A stretch of DNA of 64,000 nucleotides from Pararoseomonas sp. SCSIO 73927. GTDB taxonomy: Bacteria; Pseudomonadota; Alphaproteobacteria; Acetobacterales; Acetobacteraceae. The position numbers and the translations under genes are program-made. The stretch is from contig NZ_CP146232.1 in assembly GCF_037040815.1 (NCBI RefSeq), positions 62,001-126,000 of the forward strand. Reading direction: 5' to 3'. Numbering within the stretch: the stretch's first letter is position 1; every line of letters starts with the position of its first letter. This document shows, in pieces, positions 1-8,277 of the stretch. The notes under the pieces were generated by a model. The model was not told where the DNA came from and made no database searches. It saw nothing but the letters and a program-made list of their open reading frames with translations.

Positions 1-95
1 CCCTTCGCCACGTCCTTGGCAGAAGCGGCTGACGCGGCAAGGGCAGGAGACGCGATGCCCGGCGGCTCGGGCGACAGGATGGCGATAGGGGCCAT
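1..95 (-). CDS. 5' end of an unidentified protein (truncated by window edge)
   Basis: An open frame starts at ATG 95 and runs off the left edge without a stop, giving 31 codons beginning MAPIAILSPEPPG. A good ribosome binding site (GGAGG, 5 bases before the ATG) supports the start. The visible part is rich in Ala, Pro and Ser and has no charged N-terminus typical of a signal peptide. I cannot assign a family from so little sequence. The gene would point away from the lipoprotein genes to its right. Confidence 0.5.
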   Translation of the reverse strand, partial: MAPIAILSPEPPGIASPALAASAASAKDVAK

Positions 96-194
96 GGGAT
101 CCTCCACGCCGCCAAGCTGAGGACCGGCCCGTAAAACCGCGATGCGAGAGAGGGCGGCCGACGATAAAGGCCGCGTAAACGCGTCAGGGACAGC

Positions 195-227
195 AAAAAG
201 GCCGCCGATCCCTGCGGATCGGCGGCC
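195..227 (-). terminator. Rho-independent terminator of the lipoprotein gene at 270-599
   Basis: A perfect 12-bp stem (200-211 with 216-227) closes a 4-base CTGC loop. On the minus strand it is followed by five T (A-run at 195-199). It lies 43 bases beyond the stop of the minus-strand gene ending at 270, so it most likely ends that transcript. Confidence 0.85.
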
Positions 228-269
228 CCGGTGCCCGCCCCCGGGCCTTCCCGGCCCGGGGTTCGATGC

Positions 270-599
270 TCAGCGGCAGTCGCGCCGGTAGAAATCCGCG
301 GAGCGCTGGGCGCGGGCGGCGTCGGCGTAGGTGCCGGTCATCGAGGCCTGCTGCTGCGTGCCGGCGGCATTGGCGAAGGCCTCGCGGCAATAGGGATCGA
401 CGGCGGCCGCGTAGGGCACGCCCGGCGCCACGGGCACCTGGGCGACATAGGCCGCCTGGTCGTTGCGGTAGGTCGGCGGCACGGCCACGGCGCTCGGCGG
501 CGGCACGGTGTAGTAGCCCTCCGCCGGATAGGGTGCGCAGGCGGCGAGGCCGCCGGCGAGGGCGAGGGCGGGCAGGATCGCGAGGCGAAGGCTCTTCAT
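270..599 (-). CDS. Small lipoprotein of unknown function
   Basis: The 109-residue product starts MKSLRLAILPALALAGGLAAC, a signal peptide ending in an LAAC lipobox, so it should be lipidated and anchored in the envelope at Cys21. The mature part has a Pro/Tyr-rich stretch (about residues 23-45) and then an Ala-rich segment ending DFYRRDCR with two further Cys. I do not recognise a named family. A strong terminator follows it directly, and the next gene upstream, also a lipoprotein, starts a separate unit or shares its promoter. Confidence 0.8.
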   Translation of the reverse strand: MKSLRLAILPALALAGGLAACAPYPAEGYYTVPPPSAVAVPPTYRNDQAAYVAQVPVAPGVPYAAAVDPYCREAFANAAGTQQQASMTGTYADAARAQRSADFYRRDCR

Positions 600-675
600 C
601 GGCGTGGCTCCTTCCAGATGCAGGTTGGAAGGAGAAGCGCCGCAGACCGGCGCGGGGTTGCGCTCCGGGAAAAGC

Positions 676-1281
676 CTAACCCCGCGGCAGATCCTGGCGC
701 TCGATCCCCCCGGGCGCGTCCACCGGCGCGACCGGGGCGGTGGGCGTGGTCTCCAGCAGCCAGTCGCGGAGGTTGCGGCGGACCTGCAGCTCGAACTCCA
801 CGTTCAGGTCGTCCATCGCGCCCACCATCACGGTCTCGGCGGCGCGGGCTCGCGCCGCCGCGCCGCTGCCGAAGCCGCTGAGGCTCCGCCGCGCCTCCGC
901 CTGGGCGAAGGCCACGCGCCGGTTGTTGTCCAGCACCTCCACCCCCGCGCGCAGCAGCACGGAGACGGAGTCGCCGGAGCGGACGAGGCTCGCCGCCTCC
1001 ACCACGAAGCGCGCGCGGGCGGTGGTGCCGGATGGGATGATTCGGTCCCGCCCCATCCGCGCCACCTCGGCGGCGGGCTGGATCGGCGCGGGCGGATCGA
1101 CGCGCGCCTCCAGCGGCGCTTCCACCACCTCCAGGTCCACGACGTTCAGCCGCAGCGGCGTGAGCCAGGCGTAGCCGGGCGGACGCGCGGGCAACGGCGG
1201 CGGCTCCCGCCCGCCGCAGGCCAGCAGGAGGAGTGGCGCGCCGAGCGCGAGGCGCCGCCCGATCATGGATCGCCCGATCAT
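676..1281 (-). CDS. Conserved lipoprotein, function unknown
   Basis: A 201-residue protein with an N-terminal hydrophobic segment followed by a LLLLAC lipobox near residue 22, so a lipoprotein. The start is uncertain: GTG 1293, ATG 1281 and ATG 1266 are in frame; ATG 1281 leaves a normal signal peptide and has a purine-rich stretch upstream. The mature part is a soluble domain (about residues 30-185) with alternating hydrophobic and charged residues, no Cys, and a region 'MDDLNVEFELQVRRNLRDWL' near the end. I do not recognise a named family. It follows hslO with about 80 bases between. Confidence 0.75.
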   Translation of the reverse strand: MIGRSMIGRRLALGAPLLLLACGGREPPPLPARPPGYAWLTPLRLNVVDLEVVEAPLEARVDPPAPIQPAAEVARMGRDRIIPSGTTARARFVVEAASLVRSGDSVSVLLRAGVEVLDNNRRVAFAQAEARRSLSGFGSGAAARARAAETVMVGAMDDLNVEFELQVRRNLRDWLLETTPTAPVAPVDAPGGIERQDLPRG

Positions 1282-1363
1282 CGTCCCGTCCACACCCCCT
1301 GGAGCCAGGAACCGCGTTAGCCGATCGGGGCGGGTTCCAGAAGAGGCCCCGGAAGGAGCGAGA

Positions 1364-2311
1364 TCAGGCCCTTCCGGCGGCGCCCTTCACCTCGGCCCGG
1401 TCGAAGCGGAAGGCGATGTTGCAGAACTCGCAGGTCATGGTGATCTGCCCGTGCTCCGCCATCTCGTCCAAGTCGCTCTCCGGAAAGCCCTGCAGCACCC
1501 CCGCCAGCCGCGCGCGGGAGCAGCGGCAGCCATAGGAAAGGGCGCGCGGGCGGTCCACCAGCAGCCCCTCCAGGTGGAACAGGCGGTGCAGGAGCTGCTC
1601 CGGCGCCAGCGCGTCGTCCAGCATCTCCGCCTCCTTCACCGTGGCGGCCAGGGTAGTGGCGGTGTGCCAGGCCTCGTCCGCCTCCGCGGTGTCCAGCCCG
1701 TCGATGCCGCCTTCCGCCGCCACGCGCTCCAGGATCAGGGCGGTGGCGCGCCACCCATCGGCCGTGCGGCGGCAGGCCAGGCGCACGAAGGCCTGGAGCT
1801 GCTCGGAGGTGCGGAAATAGGAATCCGTCATCTCCGCCAGCGTCTCGCCCTCGATCCCGACGATGCCCTGGTAGCGGTCCATCTCCGGGCCCTGGTCGCA
1901 GGTGAAGGCGAGATAGCCCTTCCCCAGCAGCGCCGCGGCCTCGCCCTTCGGCGCGCCCTCGGCCCGCGCGTAGCCGCGGATCTCCCCGGCATCCGTGCAG
2001 TCCGTCACCAGCATCGGCACCGGCCCGTCCCCCTTCGCCTGGAGCGAGAAGGAGCCGCGGAACTTCAGCGCCGCGGCGAGGCCAGCGGTCAGGGCCAGGG
2101 CCTCGCCGAGCAGGCGGGAGGCATCCTCCGGCAGCTCGTGGCGGGCGATGAGGGAATCGGCCAGGGTCCCCAGCCGCACGAGGCGCCCGCGCACCGGCCG
2201 CCCCTCCAGGTGGAAGGGCAGGATGGCGCGCGGCACCACCATGTCCGGCACGGGCGGGCGGTCATGGTTCAGGAAATCGGGGGTGTCGGAGGGGCGGGTA
2301 ACGTTCTGCAC
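1364..2311 (-). CDS. hslO: Hsp33 redox-regulated chaperone
   Basis: Hsp33 is a cytoplasmic holdase activated by oxidation: four Cys bind zinc when reduced and form disulfides under stress, exposing the substrate site. The 315-residue product matches the family in length and layout. The N-terminal domain (about 25-240) is followed by the C-terminal redox switch, a GCRC motif and then TCEFC 29 residues later, the expected CXC-X27-32-CXXC pattern. It ends with an Ala/Gly tail. It lies downstream of argD-argF on the same strand, 100 bases after argF, and could be co-transcribed. Confidence 0.96.
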   Translation of the reverse strand: MQNVTRPSDTPDFLNHDRPPVPDMVVPRAILPFHLEGRPVRGRLVRLGTLADSLIARHELPEDASRLLGEALALTAGLAAALKFRGSFSLQAKGDGPVPMLVTDCTDAGEIRGYARAEGAPKGEAAALLGKGYLAFTCDQGPEMDRYQGIVGIEGETLAEMTDSYFRTSEQLQAFVRLACRRTADGWRATALILERVAAEGGIDGLDTAEADEAWHTATTLAATVKEAEMLDDALAPEQLLHRLFHLEGLLVDRPRALSYGCRCSRARLAGVLQGFPESDLDEMAEHGQITMTCEFCNIAFRFDRAEVKGAAGRA

Positions 2312-2411
2312 CCGCCCTAGATAGGGTCCGCCCGCCCGGCATCACAGGGTGCGGAGGGCGCGGCGGGCGCATGGCCCGCCCGCACTCCGGGAGGCGCCGG
2401 GGCGGGCGGGA

Positions 2412-3371
2412 TCAGTTTTCGCCCAAGGCCCAGAGCAGCACGCCCTTCTGCGCGTGCAGCCGGTTCTCCGCCTCGTCGAACACCACGCTCTGCGGGCCGT
2501 CCATCACCTCGTCGGTGATCTCCTCGCCGCGATGCGCGGGCAGGCAGTGCATCACCACAGCGTCCGGCGCCGCGTGGCGCAGCAGGGCGGCGTTCAGCTG
2601 GTAGGGCGCCAGCATGTTGTGCCGGTTCCGCATCTCCCGCTTCTCGTCGCTCATGGAGATCCAGGTGTCCGTCACCACGCAGCGGGCGCCGCGCACCGCC
2701 TCGGCCGGGTCGCTGAACAGCTCCACCGTCGCGCCCTGGGCACGCGCCCAGGCCAGCAGATCGGCCGGCGGGGCCAGCTGCGCGGGCGTGGCCAGGCGCA
2801 GGGTGAAGTTGAACCGCGCCGCCGCCTGGATGAAGGACTGGGCCACGTTGTTGCCGTCCCCCGTCCAGGCCACGACCTGCCCGGCGATCGGGCCGCGATG
2901 CTCCTCAAAGGTCATCACGTCCGCCATCAGCTGGCAGGGATGGGAGATGTCCGTCAGGCCGTTGATCACGGGCACGGTGGCGTACTCCGCCAGCTCCCGC
3001 ATCTTCTCCACGTTGTCGGTGCGCAGCACGATCGCGTCCACGTAGCGGGACAGCACGCGGGCCGTGTCCGCCGGCGTCTCGCCGCGGCCGAGCTGGGTGT
3101 CCTTGCTCGTCAGCGTGGTGACGAAGCCGCCGAGCTGGCGGATGCCCACCTCGAAGGAGACGCGGGTGCGCGTGCTCGGCTTCTCGAAGATGAGGGCCAC
3201 GGTCTTGCCCGCCAGCGGCTTCTCCGCCGCCTCGCCGCGCTTGGCGCGGTTGCCGAGGTCGAGCATCCGGCGCAGCGTCGCCGTGTCGAAATCCATCAGC
3301 TCCAGGAAGTGGCGGGGGGCCGGCCGGCCCCCCTCCCCCTTCTCGGAGAACGCCTTCAGCGCCGCGCTCAC
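2412..3371 (-). CDS. argF: Ornithine carbamoyltransferase
   Basis: Converts ornithine and carbamoyl phosphate to citrulline in arginine biosynthesis, in the cytoplasm. The 319-residue product carries the carbamoyl-phosphate motif STRTR (66-70), the HPCQ motif (in DISHPCQ), and the ornithine-site HCLPAHRG motif near the C-terminus. The start is taken as GTG 3371, which overlaps the argD stop as GTGA. The frame stays open far upstream inside argD in another reading frame, but that part has no similarity to the family. A few extra residues precede the usual N-terminus. Coupled translation with argD is likely. Confidence 0.96.
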   Translation of the reverse strand: MSAALKAFSEKGEGGRPAPRHFLELMDFDTATLRRMLDLGNRAKRGEAAEKPLAGKTVALIFEKPSTRTRVSFEVGIRQLGGFVTTLTSKDTQLGRGETPADTARVLSRYVDAIVLRTDNVEKMRELAEYATVPVINGLTDISHPCQLMADVMTFEEHRGPIAGQVVAWTGDGNNVAQSFIQAAARFNFTLRLATPAQLAPPADLLAWARAQGATVELFSDPAEAVRGARCVVTDTWISMSDEKREMRNRHNMLAPYQLNAALLRHAAPDAVVMHCLPAHRGEEITDEVMDGPQSVVFDEAENRLHAQKGVLLWALGEN

Positions 3372-4573
3372 TTCGCCGCCGCCTTGGCGTTCCCCGGCGT
3401 CATGCGCAGGCAGGCACGGTCGAGGAGCCGCAGTGCCTCGTCCGCCTCTGCCTCGGTAATGATCAGCGGCGGCGCCACGCGCAACACGTTCATCCCCGCC
3501 GCCACCGTCAGCAGGCCCTCCGCCACCGCGGCGCCCTGCATCTCGGTGTTGGAGATGGATTCGTGCAGGCGCAGGCCCAGCAACAGCCCCGCGCCCTGCA
3601 CGCCCATCACCACCGACGGATGGCGCGCCGCGAGGTCCTGCATGCCGCGCCAGAGGTGGCGCGCCACGCGGTCCACGCCGTCCAGGAAGCCGGGCGCCAG
3701 GATCACGTCCAGCACCGCGTTCCCCGCCGCGCAGGCCAGCGGATTGCCGCCATAGGTGCTGCCGTGGGTGCCGGGCTTCAGGTACTGCGCCACCTTCTCC
3801 CGCGCCAACGTGGCGCCGAGCGGGAAGCCGCCGCCGATACCCTTGGCGGAGGACATGACGTCCGGCTCGATCCCCGCCCACTGGTGGGCCCAGAGCTTGC
3901 CGGAACGGCCCATGCCGGTCTGCACCTCGTCCAGCGCCAGGAGCAGCCCGAACTCGTCGCAGACCTCGCGCAGGTCGCGCAGGAAGCGCAGCTCGGCCGG
4001 GCGAACGCCGCCCTCGCCCTGCACCGGCTCGATCAGGATCGCCCCGGTCTCCTTCGTGATCGCGTTGCGCACCGCGTTCATGTTGCCGAAGGGCACGTGG
4101 TCGAAGCCCTCCACCGGCGGGCCGAAGCCCTCCAGGTACTTCGCGTTCCCCGTGGCGGAGATCATGGCGAGCGTGCGGCCGTGGAAGGCGCCCTCGAAGC
4201 AGATCGTGCGGTACCGCTCGGGATGGCCCTCGGAGGCGTGGTACTTGCGCACCGCCTTCACCATCGCCTCGTTCGCCTCGGCGCCCGAATTGGAGAAGTA
4301 CACGCTGTCCGCGAAGGGCGTCGCCTCCACCAGCCGCTGCGCCAGCCGCTCGGCCTGGGGCACGCGGTAGAGGTTGGAGGTGTGCATCACCCGCCCCGCC
4401 TGCTCCGCGATGGCCTGCACGAGGTGCGGGTGGCCGTGGCCGATGCTGGTGGTGGCGATGCCGGCGCCAAAATCCAGGAATCGTCGCCCCTGCTCGTCCC
4501 ACAGCCAGGCGCCCTCGCCCCGCTCAAAGACGAGGTCGGCGCGGTTGTAGTTCGGCATCAGGGCGGGGATCAC
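3368..4573 (-). CDS. argD: Acetylornithine aminotransferase (PLP-dependent class III)
   Basis: Transfers the amino group from glutamate to N-acetylglutamate semialdehyde, the fourth step of arginine synthesis. At 401 residues it has the normal length. Visible motifs are the NSGAEANE phosphate-binding region (95-102), the FHGRT loop, [10 protein letters not shown] (about 214-223) with the PLP-pyridine Asp, and the Schiff-base lysine K244 in [13 protein letters not shown]. It is the first gene of an argD-argF pair and overlaps argF by four bases. The 280 bases upstream hold no clear gene. Confidence 0.95.
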   Translation of the reverse strand: MIPALMPNYNRADLVFERGEGAWLWDEQGRRFLDFGAGIATTSIGHGHPHLVQAIAEQAGRVMHTSNLYRVPQAERLAQRLVEATPFADSVYFSNSGAEANEAMVKAVRKYHASEGHPERYRTICFEGAFHGRTLAMISATGNAKYLEGFGPPVEGFDHVPFGNMNAVRNAITKETGAILIEPVQGEGGVRPAELRFLRDLREVCDEFGLLLALDEVQTGMGRSGKLWAHQWAGIEPDVMSSAKGIGGGFPLGATLAREKVAQYLKPGTHGSTYGGNPLACAAGNAVLDVILAPGFLDGVDRVARHLWRGMQDLAARHPSVVMGVQGAGLLLGLRLHESISNTEMQGAAVAEGLLTVAAGMNVLRVAPPLIITEAEADEALRLLDRACLRMTPGNAKAAAK

Positions 4574-4823
4574 GCGGCGTGGCCCTCCGGTGGTCCCGCG
4601 GGCGTGGCGGGTGTCGCGGCGCCGGGCGGGAAGACGGTGAAAATGGAGGAAAGGGCGCGCCGGGTCAAAGGATCCGGCGCCCGCAGCCCTGCGGCCAGGG
4701 CAGGGAAGACACCCCGAAACGGCAGGTGGAGAAAACGGCAGGGGCGCCGCCCTTCGGCAACGCCCCTCCGCTGCTGAGCCGGGAAGCTCGGTTCAAGCGC
4801 TTCCCGGATCAGCAAACCGCCAG

Positions 4824-4866
4824 TTCAGCGGCCCCGATTCAGCGGCCCCGGTTCAGCGGCCCTGGG
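4824..4866 (-). repeat. 14-bp tandem array, three TGA stops in three frames
   Basis: Read on the minus strand, GGGCCGCTGAACCG is repeated three times in tandem with one or two base changes. The first copy contains the stop codon of the lipoprotein gene (4853-4855); the other TGA triplets are at 4839-4841 and 4825-4827. Because 14 is not a multiple of 3, the three TGA fall in three different reading frames. A similar array follows the gene ending at 48574. Confidence 0.85.
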
Positions 4867-5386
4867 TGCTCAGCGTGTTGGGCGCGGAGCCCGGGCTGGC
4901 CGGGTTGGGGTTCGGCGAGGCCGGGGTCATGCTGCCGGTGGTGGAGCCCGCCGTGCTGGACCCCGTCGTGCCCGCGCTCGCCGGCGTGGCGCGGCGGGTG
5001 GAGCGGGCCTGGCTGCGGCGGCCGCTGCTGCGGGCCGCCGGGCGGCAGTCACTCGTGTCGGTCGTGCCGAGGCTGCGGGACACGGCGGTCCCGGGCGGGT
5101 TGCCGGGGGTGCAGTCCGGCGTGCCGTTCACGTTCAGCGGGTCGCCGACGCGGTCATTCGCGCGGGACACGGCGGTGCCGGAGGGGTTGCCGGGCGTGCC
5201 ATCCGGACGGCCGGCGGTGTTCAGCGGGTCGCCGGCGCGGGCGTTGGCGCGGGAGGCCTCGGTGCCCGGCGGGTTGCCGGGCGCGCCGTCCGGGCGGTTC
5301 GCGGTGTTCAGCGGGTCGCTGCTGCAGGCGGCCAGGGCGCCGACCGAGAGGGCCAGGGCGGCGGCGCGGAGGGTTGTGGACAGCAT
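4853..5386 (-). CDS. Repeat lipoprotein with DGTPGNPPGT motifs
   Basis: A 177-residue lipoprotein: the hydrophobic leader ends in ALAAC at about residue 21. The frame is open further upstream but the leader fixes the start at ATG 5386. The mature part has three 29-residue repeats (period 87 bases: landmarks at 5306, 5219 and 5132) of the type DPLNT-x-RPDGTPGNPPGT-x-SRAN-x-R. A Ser/Thr/Arg-rich C-terminal tail follows. The core motif DGTPGNPPGTA is shared with the next gene upstream (5594-6715). No catalytic domain is visible; a structural or surface role is a guess. The stop codon begins a 14-bp stop array. Confidence 0.8.
   Translation of the reverse strand: MLSTTLRAAALALSVGALAACSSDPLNTANRPDGAPGNPPGTEASRANARAGDPLNTAGRPDGTPGNPSGTAVSRANDRVGDPLNVNGTPDCTPGNPPGTAVSRSLGTTDTSDCRPAARSSGRRSQARSTRRATPASAGTTGSSTAGSTTGSMTPASPNPNPASPGSAPNTLSTQGR
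5083..5320 (-). repeat. 87-bp coding tandem repeats
   Basis: Three diverged copies with landmarks (GTTCAGCGGGTCG) at 5132, 5219 and 5306, exactly 87 bases apart. They encode the 29-residue repeats of the lipoprotein gene. Confidence 0.75.
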
Positions 5387-5546
5387 CTTGTGCTCGCTCC
5401 ATCGGATTTGTTCTGGCCCCGCATGGTGTGGGACCTGTCGGGGCAACGCCGGATTCCCGCGCGGGTTCCTTCGCCCGGCCACCCATCCGAACGAAATCCC
5501 GGCCGGGTCCGGGAACCGACCGGCATGGTGCACCCGCAAACAAAGT

Positions 5547-5575
5547 GGGGCCCGGGCGCGACGCGCCCGGGCCCC
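5547..5575 (-). terminator. Strong hairpin after the PRC-barrel gene
   Basis: A GC-only inverted repeat (5547-5560 with 5562-5575) lies 19 bases beyond the minus-strand stop at 5594. On the minus strand it is followed by ACTTTGTTTG, a weak T-rich tract. It probably terminates or attenuates transcription between the two repeat-protein genes. Confidence 0.6.
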
Positions 5576-5593
5576 TTCGCGAAGCGTCGCCGG

Positions 5594-6715
5594 TCAGCCG
5601 CGGCGGGCGGAGTCGTAGGAGTAGGCGGGGAGCGAGGTCAGGCTCTCCTTCGTCGCACCCGCGATGGTCCAGCGGTTGTCCGCCGCGGACCAGCGGAGGT
5701 CCGTCATCGGTACCGCCACGAGCTTCGCGCCGATCCCGAGAAAGCCGCCCACCGAGATCACCGCCAGCGGCGAGGAGTTGCCGGTGGCCAGGATCACGTC
5801 GTCCACGGAACCGATCGCCTCGTTGCGCTCGTTGTAAACGTTGGAGCCGATGATCCGGCTCACCCGGTCCGTCTGGGCCATCGGCGCCGTCGCGGCCGGA
5901 TTGGCCGCCGTGCCGGCCGCAACGCCGGCGGCGGCGCCGGCCGCGGGGCGGCCGGCCGTCCCCGCCGGCGCGCCCGAGGGGCCGGAGGGATTGTTCGGGG
6001 CGTTACCGGCGGCCTGGTTCTGCAGCGGCGCGCTGGTGGTCCCGGCGCGGGCCTGGCTGCCGTCCGGCATGGTGTTCACCGCGCCGGGCTGGCCGTTCTG
6101 CGCCCGCGGCGTGGCGGAGGTGCTGTTGCCCTGGGCGGTGGCGCCATCGACCGCACGGCCCGCGGCGGTGCCGGGCGGGTTGTTTGGCGTGCCGTCGCTG
6201 TTCTGCGGGTAGGCGCCGGACATGTTGGTGCCCAGGGCGCGGTCCGCGGCGCGGCCCAGCGCCGTGCCGGGCGGGTTGCCGGGCGTGCCGTCCGGGCGGT
6301 TCTGCGTGTTCGCCGGGTCGCCGGCGCGCTGGTTGGCGGAAGCGGCGCTCTCACCGGCGCGGTCCACGGCGCGGCCCAGCGCCGTGCCGGGCGGGTTGCC
6401 GGGCGTGCCGTCCGGGCGGTTCTGCGTGTTCGCCGGGTCGCCGGCGCGCTGGTTGGCGGAGGCGGCGCTCTCGCCGGCGCGGTCCACGGCGCGGCCCAGC
6501 GCCGTACCGGGCGGGTTGCCGGGGGTGCCGTCCGGCGGGGTGCGGTTGCCCGTCACCGAATCCGCCGCGCGCTGCGTGGCGGTGGAGGGCGGGTTGCCTG
6601 CCGTGCCGTCGCGCGGTGCGGGCTGGGCCTGGGTCTGGGCCAGGGCGGGCAGCGCCAGCAGCGCGGCGGCGGCCGTCATCCCCAGCAGGCCTGTCTTGTA
6701 GGAACGGGTCGTCAT
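5594..6715 (-). CDS. Secreted PRC-barrel protein with DGTPGNPPGT repeats
   Basis: A 373-residue exported protein. The N-terminus has a Sec signal peptide ending near ALAQ (residue 27). Residues about 35-190 carry five copies of the motif DGTPGNPPGTA, two of them inside nearly identical 40-residue repeats that continue GRAVDRAGESAASANQRAGD. An Ala/Pro/Gly-rich linker follows (about 190-280). The C-terminus (about 285-365) is a PRC-barrel domain, recognisable by 'RIIGSNVYNERNEAIGSVDD' and the later GIGAKLVAVP. PRC-barrels often bind partners in photosynthetic centres or ribosome maturation, but many alphaproteobacterial exported versions have no known role. It shares its repeat with the lipoprotein downstream, suggesting a joint function. 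Confidence 0.85.
   Translation of the reverse strand: MTTRSYKTGLLGMTAAAALLALPALAQTQAQPAPRDGTAGNPPSTATQRAADSVTGNRTPPDGTPGNPPGTALGRAVDRAGESAASANQRAGDPANTQNRPDGTPGNPPGTALGRAVDRAGESAASANQRAGDPANTQNRPDGTPGNPPGTALGRAADRALGTNMSGAYPQNSDGTPNNPPGTAAGRAVDGATAQGNSTSATPRAQNGQPGAVNTMPDGSQARAGTTSAPLQNQAAGNAPNNPSGPSGAPAGTAGRPAAGAAAGVAAGTAANPAATAPMAQTDRVSRIIGSNVYNERNEAIGSVDDVILATGNSSPLAVISVGGFLGIGAKLVAVPMTDLRWSAADNRWTIAGATKESLTSLPAYSYDSARRG
6241..6540 (-). repeat. 120-bp coding tandem repeat
   Basis: Bases 6241-6360 and 6361-6480 are the same 120-base unit with only three differences that I can count, and a partial third copy follows to about 6540. Each unit encodes 40 residues including DGTPGNPPGTA. The near identity suggests recent duplication or ongoing gene conversion. 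Confidence 0.92.
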
Positions 6716-6825
6716 GCGGCGCCTCCTTCTGTTGGTGCTCGACTCGCCGGAGGAACGCCCGCCGGCGAGGGGCGGTTGCGGGCGGCCCCCTCGCCGTTCC
6801 CTGGCGCCGGTGCCACATCTCCCGC

Positions 6826-7482
6826 ATGGCCGAGAGCACGTCCTCCACCGGGCCCTCCTCGCGCGGGCGACCCCGGCGGGAGAGGCGCCTTCCCGCCGCC
6901 GGCCCCGCCCCCGACGAGGCGCGGCTGCACGAGGCGGCGCTGAACCACCTCGCGCGCTTCGCCGCCACGGAGGCCGGGCTGACCCGCGTCCTGCAGCGCC
7001 GCGTGGCCCGCTGGGCGCAGCGGGCGGAGCGCGAGGGCATGGCGCCGGACCTCATCGCCCCCGTGGTCGCCCGGGGCCGCGTGGCGGCCGCTGCGGTCGC
7101 GAAGCGCATGGTCTCGGCGGGCGCCGTGGACGACGCCGCCTTCGCCGCCGCCCGCGCCCGCCGCCTCTCCCGCGCCGGCCGGTCCCGCCGGGCCATCGCC
7201 GCGCACCTGGCCGCGAAGGGCGTGGGCGGGGAGCTGGCCTCCGGCACGCTGGAGGAGGCCGCGACGGATGAGGTGGCCGCCGCGCTCGCCCATCTGCGCC
7301 GCCGCCGCCAGGGCCCCTTCGACCCCGCCCCGCCGGAAGGGGCGGAGGCGGCCCGCGCCGCGGGGATGAAGGCGCTCGCCGCCCTCGCCCGCGCCGGCTT
7401 CCCGCGGGAGGTGGCGTCGGCCGCGCTGGCCCTGGGGCGGGAGGAGGCGGAGGCCCGGATCATCGAGGCGCGGCGGGGCTGA
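6826..7482 (+). CDS. recX: RecX-family regulatory protein
   Basis: RecX proteins bind RecA and modulate its filament; the fold is three three-helix repeats. The 218-residue product has the expected Arg/Ala-rich helical pattern, with 'DAAFAAARARRLSRAGRSRR' and the terminal GFPREVASAAL region that resembles the RecX C-terminus. The frame is open upstream but that part overlaps the repeat gene on the other strand; ATG 6826 begins the part that resembles RecX. recA is not in the window. The call rests on overall pattern rather than a catalytic motif. Confidence 0.75.
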   Translation: MAESTSSTGPSSRGRPRRERRLPAAGPAPDEARLHEAALNHLARFAATEAGLTRVLQRRVARWAQRAEREGMAPDLIAPVVARGRVAAAAVAKRMVSAGAVDDAAFAAARARRLSRAGRSRRAIAAHLAAKGVGGELASGTLEEAATDEVAAALAHLRRRRQGPFDPAPPEGAEAARAAGMKALAALARAGFPREVASAALALGREEAEARIIEARRG

Positions 7483-7719
7483 CCGTCCGGCCCAGAGGTC
7501 TGGACGGGGCGCCACGGCGGGCCTTCCCCGCCCCTGCTGCGCTGCCCGGCTCGCCGTTGGCCCCGCTCTCGGCGGCGCCAGGCGCCCTGCAAGGTCGAGA
7601 GCTCGCTCGCCCAGAGGCGCCGGCCGGGGGCGCCGGCCGGGGACGCCCCCGGCGACCGCTCGCGCGGCGGCCTCCGGTCCGCGTTTGACGGAGGGCGAGG
7701 CCGCGGCCAGCCTTGCCGG

Positions 7720-8169
7720 ATGGCAGCCACGAAGCTCGGAAGGGCGGCATCCCTCTACCTGGCGGCCCTGATCGGCGCCTATGGCGGCACCCTCCTGCAC
7801 ACCCTGTGGTCCCTGCTGAGGCCGGGCACTCCGGCCGAGGCGCAGGACCTGCTGCTGCTGCCGCCGGTGGTCCTGGGCCTCGGCAGCCTGGCGCTGCCCT
7901 TCGTGCTCGTCGGCCTGCTGGTGTTCGGGCTTCCGCTGCTGCCGGCCCTCCGCCCGAACGCCCACCGCCCCTGGGTGGGCGTGGTGGCCGTTCTCTGGGG
8001 CGCTGCCGCGGGCAAGCTGCTCTTCGCCGCGGCCGAGGTCCTGATGATGTCCAGGGACTTCGATCCGCTGCGCCTGGGATCGCCGGACATGGGCCTCTGC
8101 TACGGCGCCTCCGCCGCCCTCGCGTGGTGGTGGCTGGAGCGCGACCGGGCCCGCCGCGCGGCGGGCTAG
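7720..8169 (+). CDS. Small integral membrane protein, unknown function
   Basis: A 149-residue protein with about four hydrophobic segments (roughly 8-28, 45-75, 85-105 and 125-142) and short hydrophilic connections, so an inner-membrane protein. I do not recognise the family. It precedes the azlC gene by 108 bases on the same strand but there is no sign of a functional link. Confidence 0.7.
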   Translation: MAATKLGRAASLYLAALIGAYGGTLLHTLWSLLRPGTPAEAQDLLLLPPVVLGLGSLALPFVLVGLLVFGLPLLPALRPNAHRPWVGVVAVLWGAAAGKLLFAAAEVLMMSRDFDPLRLGSPDMGLCYGASAALAWWWLERDRARRAAG

Positions 8170-8277
8170 CCCGCCGGCCGCCGCCGGCGCAGTCCTTGGA
8201 CGGGGCGCGCACGAGGGCGCGGGGCGGGCGGGGGCGGCACATGGCGTCCGCCCCCCTTCCCGCCTATACCCACCCCC

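Noticed and set aside
4742..4768. Hairpin GGGGCG/CGCCCC between argD and the lipoprotein gene as a regulatory leader
   Set aside because: A short GC stem is expected by chance at this composition, has no T-run and does not resemble a known arginine or other riboswitch.
4570..4815. An 81-codon frame upstream of argD, overlapping its start by four bases
   Set aside because: Composition is Arg/Pro/Ala without conserved pattern or clear ribosome site; probably untranslated leader.
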